A stretch of DNA of 7,073 bases from an uncultured Candidatus Methylacidiphilales bacterium (lineage in GTDB: Bacteria > Verrucomicrobiota > Verrucomicrobiia > Methylacidiphilales > CALFVM01). Below, piece by piece: positions 1-5,853 of the stretch. The DNA lies in contig CALFVM010000053.1 of assembly GCA_937928665.1 (NCBI GenBank), positions 1 to 7,073 on the forward strand, in the 5' to 3' direction. Position 1 is the first letter of the stretch; each line of letters starts with the position of its first letter. Made by a program: the position numbers and the translations under genes. The notes under the pieces were generated by a model. That model was given only the letters and a program-made list of their open reading frames with translations, made no database searches and was not told the origin of the DNA.

Positions 1-993
1 ATACCGCACGGCTTCTTCGTCAACGGGGAAGAAGCCCATGGTGGCGCCGTATTCGGGAGCCATGTTGGCGATGGTGGCCCGGTCGGGCAGGGAGAGGGCG
101 CGCGCGCCTTCGCCGAAAAATTCGACAAACTTACCGACAACTTTGGCGGCGCGAAGCATCTGGGTGACGTGGAGGGCGAGGTCGGTGGCGGTGACGCCGT
201 CGCCAAGCTGGCCGGTGAGGTGGACGCCGACGACTTCCGGGGTGAGGAAGTAGATGGGTTGACCGAGCATGCCGGCCTCGGCTTCAATGCCGCCGACGCC
301 CCAGCCGACGATGCCGAGGCCGTTGATCATGGTGGTGTGGGAATCGGTGCCGACGAGGGTATCGGGATAGACCAAGGTGGAGCCGTCGGGCTCTTTGGCG
401 GTTAGGACGCCTTTGGCGAGGTATTCAAGATTGACCTGGTGGACGATGCCGATACCGGGGGGAACGACCTTAAAAGTGTCGAATGCTTGCTGGCCCCATT
501 TGAGAAATTGGTAGCGTTCGCGGTTACGCTGGAACTCAACGAGGAGGTTGAGGTTAAAGGCTTTCTCGGTGCCGGCGTAATCGACTTGGACGGAGTGATC
601 CACAACGAGATCGACCGGGACCAGTGGTTCGATGAGCTTGGGGTTCTTGCCGAGTTTACGGACGGCATCGCGCATGGCGGCGAGGTCGACAAGGAGGGGG
701 ACGCCGGTGAAATCTTGGAGGACGATGCGTGCGACGGTGAAGGGGATTTCCTCGGCTGCGGGAGCTTTTGCGTTCCAGGCGGCCAGGGCGCGAACGTTGT
801 CCTCAGTGACGGCGAGGTTGTCGCATTTGCGCAGAACGGCTTCGAGAACGATGCGGATGGAGACGGGGAGGCGGGAAAGGTCCTGGCCGAGAGCGTCGGC
901 GAGTTTGGGCAGGGAGGCGAAGGTGTAGGTTTGGCCTCCGGAACAGAAAGTGGAGCGGGTGCGAGCGACGAGATCAGGCTGAAGACTTGGCAT
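1..993 (-). CDS. acnA: Aconitate hydratase A (aconitase), N-terminal 331 residues, cut by window edge
   Basis: Aconitase interconverts citrate and isocitrate through cis-aconitate in the cytosolic TCA cycle, using a 4Fe-4S cluster. The reverse strand stays open from the ATG at 993 to base 1, giving 331 codons of a protein normally near 900. Seen: an AcnA-type start (RTRSTF followed by a GGxxYxFxSL-like stretch), QDFTGVPLLVDLAAMRDA, VVDHSVQVD (D132-H133-S134), the substrate-site motif GTDSHTTMINGLG (DSH at 217-219), GWGVGGIEAE, and NMAPEYGATMGFFPVD near 310-325. This order is that of the AcnA/IRP1 branch rather than AcnB. The cluster-binding cysteines lie in the missing part, so an intact active site cannot be confirmed. 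The ATG was chosen because family homology begins about ten residues after it; no clear Shine-Dalgarno precedes it. It is divergent from the protease gene. Its coding strand is C-rich, unlike the other genes here. Confidence 0.96.
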   Translation of the reverse strand, partial: MPSLQPDLVARTRSTFCSGGQTYTFASLPKLADALGQDLSRLPVSIRIVLEAVLRKCDNLAVTEDNVRALAAWNAKAPAAEEIPFTVARIVLQDFTGVPLLVDLAAMRDAVRKLGKNPKLIEPLVPVDLVVDHSVQVDYAGTEKAFNLNLLVEFQRNRERYQFLKWGQQAFDTFKVVPPGIGIVHQVNLEYLAKGVLTAKEPDGSTLVYPDTLVGTDSHTTMINGLGIVGWGVGGIEAEAGMLGQPIYFLTPEVVGVHLTGQLGDGVTATDLALHVTQMLRAAKVVGKFVEFFGEGARALSLPDRATIANMAPEYGATMGFFPVDEEAVRY

Positions 994-1019
994 CCGGTCA
1001 GTATTCAAAAACCCAGGGG

Positions 1020-1036
1020 ATTTTCCATTGGAAAAT
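1020..1036. promoter_or_regulatory. Perfect 17-bp palindrome in the acnA/protease divergent spacer
   Basis: ATTTTCCA-T-TGGAAAAT has two perfect 8-bp arms around one central base. It lies in the 84-bp spacer, 26 bp upstream of the acnA start and 41 bp upstream of the preferred protease start. A symmetric AT-rich site in a GC-rich divergent spacer is typical of a dimeric repressor or activator operator. Which gene it controls, and which protein binds it, cannot be told from the sequence. I found no convincing -35/-10 pair on either strand of the spacer. A small RNA hairpin is unlikely because the loop would be too tight. Confidence 0.5.
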
Positions 1037-1077
1037 TGGAGCTTGTGCCGATGCGAGCGGACGTGTTACTGCCGTGC

Positions 1078-2181
1078 ATGATGAAGCGTTCACTTGCGTT
1101 ATTATTCGTTGCAATTGCCGTTAATTTGCCGAGCGGGTGGGCGATTTTGTATCATAACGATTTCACCTACAGCAGCCAGTCGGGCCAAGCGGGATCGGCG
1201 GCTTTGGCGGTAGACTACACCAACTTTGCTCCATTCGAGGCGGTGGGGTTGATGGAATATTCGGATGGAAGCGGCTCGTACACGGCGACGGGGACGCTGA
1301 TTTCGGATCAATGGGTGTTGACGGCGGCGCACAACTGGGGTCCGGGCGTGACCTCCATGACGTTCACGTTGGGATCGTCTTCCTACACAGCCGATTTGAC
1401 CACCCTGACGCAGCATCCGTTTTGGAACACCCCGCCGACAGGAATCACCGCTGCAGAGGTCGGGCCGAATCAGGGTTGGGATATTGCGGTTTTCCGGTTG
1501 CAGACGGCGGTGACGGGCATCACTCCGGCGCAAATGTATGCGGGTTCTCTGGAACTGGGCCAGACGGTCTACACGGTCGGCTTCGGCAGTGTCGGGACGG
1601 GCACGGTCGATAATGCTCCGGTTGATCCCCCGGTGAAGCTGGCGATTGCAAACGTGATTGACCGGGTCACGTCCCAGTCCGCCACGGTGGGTCCGGACAC
1701 CTTTACCGGTGGAGCAATTATTTACGACTTCGACGGTCCGGCTGGATCTGGCGGCGGGCCGCACCCGAATGCCAACACCCTTGATGTAGCTGGAAATATC
1801 TGGGACACAGACGCGACCCAAATGAGCTCGGTGCTTTATGGAAGTATTTTGGGAACCGGCAGTGCTAGTGAACGGTTGGAGATCGGAGCAAATATCCTGG
1901 AAGGCGGCACCGCACCGGGTGACAGTGGCGGGCCGACGTTTATCTTGGATGGCGGAGTTTGGAAAATTGCGGGGGTAACTTCCTGGGGCACCAATCCGCG
2001 GCTGCCGGGTGGGGGTTCGAACAATGGACTTTACGGAGACCTCACCTATGCAACGCGGGTTTCAGCGCATCAGGATTGGATAGCGGCGGCGATTCCGGAG
2101 CCATCAACCTATGCGCTGATGGCCCTGGCTCTGGTGATGTGCGCGGTGCAGGTCGGTCGGGTCCGCGTCAGGCGTCGCTGA
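1078..2181 (+). CDS. Secreted S1-family (trypsin-like) serine protease with PEP-CTERM sorting signal
   Basis: Predicted exported serine endopeptidase of 367 residues. The N-terminus MMKRSLALLFVAIAV plus NLPSGWA is a Sec signal peptide, probably cut after GWA near residue 23. The chymotrypsin-fold triad is visible: H85 in LTAAHNW, D135 in GWDIAVFRL, and S283 in GDSGGP. The C-terminus is a PEP-CTERM signal: IPEPST (P340-E341-P342), a hydrophobic run, then RVRVRRR. In bacteria with exosortase this directs processing and surface or exopolymer attachment. The mature part has no cysteine, so none of the usual S1 disulfides can form. The residue six before the catalytic Ser is Gly277, not the Asp of trypsin, so Arg/Lys specificity is not expected. 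Start choice: ATGs at 1051, 1078 and 1081 are all in frame. 1078/1081 give the cleanest signal peptide, but GGAG at 1038-1041 is well spaced for 1051. Any longer extension overlaps acnA and is spurious. The substrate is unknown. Confidence 0.9.
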   Translation: MMKRSLALLFVAIAVNLPSGWAILYHNDFTYSSQSGQAGSAALAVDYTNFAPFEAVGLMEYSDGSGSYTATGTLISDQWVLTAAHNWGPGVTSMTFTLGSSSYTADLTTLTQHPFWNTPPTGITAAEVGPNQGWDIAVFRLQTAVTGITPAQMYAGSLELGQTVYTVGFGSVGTGTVDNAPVDPPVKLAIANVIDRVTSQSATVGPDTFTGGAIIYDFDGPAGSGGGPHPNANTLDVAGNIWDTDATQMSSVLYGSILGTGSASERLEIGANILEGGTAPGDSGGPTFILDGGVWKIAGVTSWGTNPRLPGGGSNNGLYGDLTYATRVSAHQDWIAAAIPEPSTYALMALALVMCAVQVGRVRVRRR

Positions 2182-2229
2182 CGGCATTCCCACACTCGAC
2201 ACCCGGCAGCGGGCTGGCAGGTTGACCGT

Positions 2230-2889
2230 GTGGCCAGTCCGACAATTGAGAATTACGCCAAACGGATCTGGATGCTGCACGAGCAGGCTCCGGACGCACC
2301 GGTGGCATTGGGTGCCTTGGCAACCGCACTCGGGGTGACGGCGGGGACGGTGACGACCATGATTAAAATGATGGCCGAAGCCGATCTGGTCCGCTATCGG
2401 GCGCGGCGCGGGGTGGATTTAACGGCGCGGGGCCGCCGTTTGGCTCTGCATGTTCTGCGACGTCACCGGGTGATTGAACTCTATTTGGTGGAGCGATTGG
2501 GGATGGACTGGGCGGAGGTGCATGAAGAGGCGGAGGTTCTGGAACACGCGATTTCCGACCGGGTCCTGGAAAAAATGGAAGCGGTGTTGGGCGACACCTC
2601 GCTGGATCCGCATGGGGCTCCGATTCCAAGGGCTACGGGGGAGTTGTCTGACTCACGGCGGCTGGTGGCACTCAACACATGTCCTCCGGGAAAAACCGTC
2701 ACGATTTCCCAGGTTCGTCAACAGGACCGAGGATTTCTCGATTTTCTTTCCAGCCACGGCCTCCGTCCCGGCACTTCAATCGAGGTGGTCCGGGTTGACC
2801 CGGTTGCCGGGGTTGTCGAAGTCCGGCGCGGGGAGAATAACGCCGTGATTCTGGGGTTGAATGCGGCGGCCGCAGTGGAAGTGGAGTGA
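2230..2889 (+). CDS. DtxR/MntR-family metal-dependent transcriptional repressor
   Basis: A 219-residue cytosolic DNA-binding regulator of iron or manganese homeostasis. The three-part family layout is complete: N-terminal winged helix-turn-helix (about 5-65), metal-binding and dimerisation helices (about 68-135, ending PHGAPIP), and a C-terminal SH3-like/FeoA domain (about 145-219). Ancillary-site ligands match DtxR even in number (H79, E83, H98). In the primary site E105 and H106 are present, but the DtxR Cys102 position is Glu102, as in manganese-sensing MntR. The first-helix ligand position (Met10 in DtxR, Asp8 in MntR) is Asn8, and the MntR Glu11 position is Lys11, so the metal response may be altered. 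It starts with GTG, with AGG at 2219-2221 eight bases ahead. It begins 48 bp after the protease gene and ends 15 bp before recQ. No metal transporter gene is visible nearby. Fe versus Mn specificity cannot be settled from sequence. Confidence 0.93.
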   Translation: MASPTIENYAKRIWMLHEQAPDAPVALGALATALGVTAGTVTTMIKMMAEADLVRYRARRGVDLTARGRRLALHVLRRHRVIELYLVERLGMDWAEVHEEAEVLEHAISDRVLEKMEAVLGDTSLDPHGAPIPRATGELSDSRRLVALNTCPPGKTVTISQVRQQDRGFLDFLSSHGLRPGTSIEVVRVDPVAGVVEVRRGENNAVILGLNAAAAVEVE

Positions 2890-2893
2890 GATT

Positions 2894-2897
2894 GGAG
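2894..2897 (+). promoter_or_regulatory. Shine-Dalgarno site of recQ
   Basis: GGAG lies in the 15-bp gap between the repressor stop and recQ. Two consecutive GTG codons follow, at 2902 and 2905. The spacing is 4 nt to the first and 7 nt to the second, which favours 2905 as the start. The site's closeness to the upstream stop suggests translation of recQ from the same message as the repressor. Confidence 0.5.
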
Positions 2898-2904
2898 TGC
2901 GGTG

Positions 2905-4734
2905 GTGAGGGATCCGTTGTTGACCGCGTTGAAGGGAACGTTCGGCTACGATTCGTTCCGTCCGCTGCAGCGTGAGATCATCGACTCAACTTTGGCAGGC
3001 CGGGACACGTTCGCTTTGTTGCCCACTGGCGGAGGGAAATCGCTCTGTTACCAATTACCCGCGCTGATTCGACCGGGCTTAACGCTGGTGATCAGTCCGC
3101 TGATTGCGCTGATGAAAGATCAGGTGGATGCACTGGAAGCGGCCGGGGTGGCGGCCACATTTTTGAACTCATCGTTGGGAACAACGGAGGTGCGGGATCG
3201 TTGGCGGGAGATCGAGCGCGGACGGATTCGGCTGCTCTATGTGTCGCCGGAGCGAGCCGCGATGGATGGATTTGGGGAGGCGGTCCAGCGGTGGCGACCG
3301 GGTTTGATTGCGGTGGACGAGGCGCATTGCATCAGCGAGTGGGGACATGATTTTCGTCCCGAATACCGGAAACTGGCGGGCTTGAGGGATTTGGTGCCGG
3401 AGACACCGGTTTTGGCACTAACAGCGACGGCGACCGGGCAGGTCCGGGAGGACATCGTCACCCAGTTGCAACTGCGGGAGCCCGCCATTTTTGTGGGCGG
3501 GTTTAACCGTCCGAACCTGGTCTATCGGGTGGCCGGGAAGGAGAAGGCGTCCGGGCAGGTGATCGCGTTTGTGCGGAGTCGACCCGGGGAATCGGGCATT
3601 GTCTATTGCCAAAGCCGGAAAGGGGCCGAGGCGATGGCAGGGGCGCTTGGCGGTGTGGGGATTCCCGCGCGGGCGTATCACGCAGGGTTAACGGCTGAGG
3701 AACGGGCGCGGCACCAGGAGATGTTCTTGCGGGACGAGGTGCGGGTGATTTGCGCGACGATTGCGTTTGGGATGGGGATCAATAAGTCGAATGTCCGGTT
3801 TGTCGTCCATGCGGATTTGCCGAAGAACATTGAAGGTTATTATCAGGAAACAGGTCGGGCGGGTCGGGATGGTTTGCATGCGGAGTGCCTGCTGTTGTTC
3901 AGTCCGGGGGACGTGGTCAAGCACCGGCACTTCATTGAGGAGCGAACCGACCCGGCGGAGAGGGAAGCGGGCATGCGTCAGTTACGGCAAATTGTGCATT
4001 TTGCTGAGAGCGGGGCGTGTCGTCGGAAAGTCCTGCTCGGCTATTTTGGAGAGAGTTGGGACGAGACCGAGTGCGCGGGCTCGGCCGGGTGCGACAACTG
4101 CCTGAACCCTCGTGAGCTGGTTAACGCCACTGTGGAAGCCCAACAATTGCTTTCGTGCGTGTTTCGAATTCGGCAGCGGAGCGGATTCAACACGGGCCTG
4201 GCCCATGTGGCCGAGGTGCTCATTGGCTCGTGGGCGGCCAATGTCTTGAAGTGGGGCCACGACGGGCTTTCCACTTATGGGATCGGCAAGGGCAAGTCCA
4301 AGGCGCACTGGCAGAGCCTCGGGCGGGAGTTGATCCGGCTGGGGCTGCTGCGGCAAACGGAACCGTTCCAAGCGGTGGAGCTGACGAGTGCCGGGATGGA
4401 GGCGTTGAAGTCGCGCCGAACGATTGAGGTTCCCAGACCGGTTGCTGCCGCGAAAGCGGACCGGGCTCCGAAGAGCCGGTCTGTCCGGGCCGGGGATCTG
4501 GAGTGTGACGAGGCATTGTTTGACCGGCTCCGGGCGGTGCGCCGCGAGTTGGCCGAGGCGCGGAGTGTGCCGGCTTACGTGGTTTTCTCGGATCTGACGT
4601 TGCGCCACATGGCCCGGGACCTTCCGCAGAACCGGCATGCGCTGGCATCGGTGCCCGGGGTAGGGGCGAAAAAGTTGGAAGACTTCGGGGATCGGTTCAT
4701 TGCGGAGATCGCGGGTTATCTCCGGGGCGAATAA
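2905..4734 (+). CDS. recQ: ATP-dependent 3'-5' DNA helicase RecQ, full length
   Basis: RecQ unwinds forked and recombination DNA in the RecF pathway and in stalled-fork processing. The 609-residue product has all family domains. Helicase core: motif 0 FGYDSFRPLQ (13-22), Walker A TGGGKS (41-46, Lys45), motif Ia from SPLIALMKDQ (64), DEAH (138-141) with CISEWGHDFRPEY, motif III TATAT (173-177), motif IV GIVYCQSRKG (231-240), motif V ATIAFGMGI (from 284), and motif VI QETGRAGRDG (314-323). RecQ-Ct zinc site: C372, C390, C396 and C399. A winged helix follows at about 405-500, and an HRDC domain at about 532-608 carrying VPGVGAKKLEDFG. Length matches Escherichia coli RecQ. GTG at 2902 is equally in frame; 2905 was chosen from Shine-Dalgarno spacing. 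recQ lies directly behind the DtxR-type repressor and is probably co-transcribed. Its stop is 14 bp from the convergent toxin gene's stop, with only a weak 4-bp-arm hairpin (4736-4747) between them. Confidence 0.97.
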   Translation: MRDPLLTALKGTFGYDSFRPLQREIIDSTLAGRDTFALLPTGGGKSLCYQLPALIRPGLTLVISPLIALMKDQVDALEAAGVAATFLNSSLGTTEVRDRWREIERGRIRLLYVSPERAAMDGFGEAVQRWRPGLIAVDEAHCISEWGHDFRPEYRKLAGLRDLVPETPVLALTATATGQVREDIVTQLQLREPAIFVGGFNRPNLVYRVAGKEKASGQVIAFVRSRPGESGIVYCQSRKGAEAMAGALGGVGIPARAYHAGLTAEERARHQEMFLRDEVRVICATIAFGMGINKSNVRFVVHADLPKNIEGYYQETGRAGRDGLHAECLLLFSPGDVVKHRHFIEERTDPAEREAGMRQLRQIVHFAESGACRRKVLLGYFGESWDETECAGSAGCDNCLNPRELVNATVEAQQLLSCVFRIRQRSGFNTGLAHVAEVLIGSWAANVLKWGHDGLSTYGIGKGKSKAHWQSLGRELIRLGLLRQTEPFQAVELTSAGMEALKSRRTIEVPRPVAAAKADRAPKSRSVRAGDLECDEALFDRLRAVRRELAEARSVPAYVVFSDLTLRHMARDLPQNRHALASVPGVGAKKLEDFGDRFIAEIAGYLRGE

Positions 4735-4748
4735 GCGGCCTGAGCCGG

Positions 4749-5240
4749 TCAGTGCTCCAGCAAACGTCGGTCAAAAGCAAAGGGTTCCGGAGTGCCGATC
4801 CGGAGGGTTTTGAAGCCGGGATGGCAGGGGTTGAGCAGGTAATTGGATTCTTCGGGAATCATCGCACTGGGCACTTCAAGAGCGGGCATGGGCGACCGGC
4901 GCAACCACCGGTCGCCGAAGTCCTGGGTGCAGGGTTGAGGGTTCGGGGCGGTGATGTCCCGGTGGAGGATCCTCTGATTATGCCACTCCACCTTCCAACT
5001 CCGATCCACAAGTTGATCCGGAATGGAAACCTCAAAACGGACAAACTCAATCCCGCTTGACCATTGATCAAGATGGACAAGCACCTCCAACGCAGCCAGG
5101 GCACGACTCCCCGCCACATAAACCGCCGGGTGCCCGGGCCTGTTCCATCGTCCGCCGTTAAGTCGGGCTCCTTCTCCATCGAAGGCCGTCTCAGCCCACC
5201 GGGCCGATGTCAGACGCCACGCGGATACCAAGGAACTCAT
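4749..5240 (-). CDS. RES-domain toxin of a RES-Xre toxin-antitoxin module
   Basis: Toxin of 163 residues. Characterised RES toxins (Res, MbcT, ParT) resemble ADP-ribosyltransferases and either destroy NAD+ or modify metabolic enzymes, causing stasis. Seen: AWRLTSARWAETAFDGEGA leading to GGRWNRPGHPAVYVA, then ALAALEVLVHL. R31, Y41 and E52 match the conserved Arg, Tyr and Glu of the family active site. The later conserved stretch ESNYLLNPCHP (S132-N133) is present, and the protein ends FAFDRRLLEH like relatives. Length is typical and no essential motif looks lost, so the toxin is probably active. The ATG at 5240 was preferred over an in-frame ATG at 5303 because homology starts at AWRL, the longer form would overlap the antitoxin by 56 bases, and AAGG lies five bases upstream. 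It starts 7 bp after the antitoxin stop, in the usual antitoxin-first order. Confidence 0.93.
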   Translation of the reverse strand: MSSLVSAWRLTSARWAETAFDGEGARLNGGRWNRPGHPAVYVAGSRALAALEVLVHLDQWSSGIEFVRFEVSIPDQLVDRSWKVEWHNQRILHRDITAPNPQPCTQDFGDRWLRRSPMPALEVPSAMIPEESNYLLNPCHPGFKTLRIGTPEPFAFDRRLLEH

Positions 5241-5247
5241 CCGGGCC

Positions 5248-5700
5248 TTACGAGAAGACGCCGTGTTCGATCCGACCAAGCAGGTGCTCAACCTCCCGGG
5301 CACCCACCTCGGTTTCGGAAAAGGTCAGGGGAGTCGCATAGGCCAAGGCCCGCGCAGGGGTGCGGAGCCAACCGCGGGCCGCTTCCTCCGAGCCAAGAAC
5401 CTCCGCCGCCCGGCCGAAGAGCCGGGCGTAGCGGAGAAGCCGGTCCGACTCCAGCATGTCCAGATGCCCGGCCTTGCGGCGGCGCAAGAGCGTGCTCCGC
5501 GAGATCGACAGGTGGTCTGCCAAGCCCTCACCTGTCAGGCCAAGCAACTTGCAAAGGGTGTCAAACTCAATCATGGGTAGGCCACGCTTGAGCTTCTCCA
5601 CGGTGGCAGTCGGACCGGGATCAGGTGTGGTGGCGCGATCCACGCAGCCGTAAACTGCCACGGGTTCTTCGATCCGGGCGGTTGGACGGGGTTGTCTCAT
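5248..5700 (-). CDS. Xre/MbcA/ParS-type antitoxin (DUF2384) of the RES toxin
   Basis: Antitoxin of 150 residues that should bind and block the downstream RES toxin and repress its own operon. The N-terminal part (about 33-95) is a Xre-like helix-turn-helix domain with recognisable family pieces: VEKLKRGLP, then LGLTGEGLADHLSISRSTLLRRRKAG, then ESDRLLRYARL. Residues 96-150 match the MbcA/ParS/Xre toxin-binding domain: AAEVLGSEEAARGWLRTPARAL, TPLTF, then GAREVEHLLGRIEHG. The first 30 residues are Pro-rich and probably flexible. The ATG at 5700 is preferred over the internal ATG at codon 43 because the conserved GLP segment precedes that codon. No Shine-Dalgarno is present; see the promoter entry for a possible leaderless start. 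Toxin and antitoxin form a two-gene operon, and the next gene, a dehydrogenase, is divergent. Confidence 0.93.
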   Translation of the reverse strand: MRQPRPTARIEEPVAVYGCVDRATTPDPGPTATVEKLKRGLPMIEFDTLCKLLGLTGEGLADHLSISRSTLLRRRKAGHLDMLESDRLLRYARLFGRAAEVLGSEEAARGWLRTPARALAYATPLTFSETEVGAREVEHLLGRIEHGVFS

Positions 5701-5708
5701 GTGAATGA

Positions 5709-5738
5709 AAATTAAGCGTCAGATGAATCAAATGACAA
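5709..5738 (-). promoter_or_regulatory. Predicted sigma-70-type promoter of the toxin-antitoxin operon
   Basis: Read on the minus strand, TTGTCA (5733-5738) resembles a -35 box and TAATTT (5709-5714) a -10 box, with an 18-bp spacer; TTAATT (5710-5715) gives 17 bp. Only eight bases separate the -10 from the antitoxin ATG at 5700, so transcription should begin within a few bases of that ATG. The region is AT-rich against a GC-rich background. This is a prediction from sequence match only. Confidence 0.55.
5718..5736. promoter_or_regulatory. 19-bp imperfect palindrome, likely autoregulatory operator of the antitoxin
   Basis: On the + strand the site reads GTCAgaTGAaTCAaaTGAC. Around the central A at 5727, seven of nine base pairs are symmetric. 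It fills most of the spacer between the predicted -35 and -10 boxes and covers most of the -35, which is where a repressor would block polymerase. Xre-family antitoxins of this class are known to autoregulate through operator palindromes, so assignment to this antitoxin is an inference from position. Confidence 0.5.
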
Positions 5739-5817
5739 GAAAAATCAGTCTTCCGGCAGCATTTTTGGGGTTGGGCGGCTTGTCGATTTTCGCGACGGTT
5801 CCCTTGATGACTTCAGG

Positions 5818-5839
5818 CGTGCGGATTTCTGACCGCACG
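5818..5839 (+). promoter_or_regulatory. Inverted repeat with 7-bp arms just upstream of the dehydrogenase
   Basis: CGTGCGG and CCGCACG are perfect reverse complements separated by eight bases (ATTTCTGA). The repeat ends 14 bases before the ATG at 5854 and 4 bases before the AGG (5844-5846) that serves as ribosome binding site. It could be an operator or a stable 5'-leader hairpin affecting translation. It has no T-run after it, so it is not an intrinsic terminator. I could not identify a good promoter for the dehydrogenase in 5740-5817. Confidence 0.4.
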
Positions 5840-5853
5840 TGCTAGGCTGCGGC

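Noticed and set aside
439..1077. Long + strand extension of the protease reading frame across the aconitase gene
   Set aside because: It is antisense to a clearly homologous aconitase and encodes a low-complexity Gly/Glu/Asp-rich stretch. The signal peptide at 1078 marks the real start.
1102..1821. 239-codon minus-strand open frame opposite the protease gene
   Set aside because: Arg-rich composition with no recognisable domain. It mirrors a gene with an intact catalytic triad and is a typical high-GC shadow.
2182..2229. Possible terminator after the protease gene (CCCG-GCAG-CGGG)
   Set aside because: Four-base arms and no T-run. Read-through into the repressor gene cannot be excluded.
3982..4638. 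218-codon minus-strand open frame opposite recQ
   Set aside because: Pro/Arg-rich shadow of the RecQ C-terminal domains, which are intact on the + strand.
4736..4747. Possible terminator hairpin (CGGC-CTGA-GCCG) between recQ and the toxin gene
   Set aside because: Arms are only four bases with no T-run on either side; too weak to call.
5241..5303. Upstream ATG for the RES toxin, overlapping the antitoxin
   Set aside because: The extra 21 residues show no family similarity. The ATG at 5240 has a Shine-Dalgarno and the usual distance to the AWRL start.
5064..5591. + strand open frames across the toxin-antitoxin genes
   Set aside because: Arg/Pro/Gly-rich without motifs. The minus strand encodes two proteins with full family signatures.
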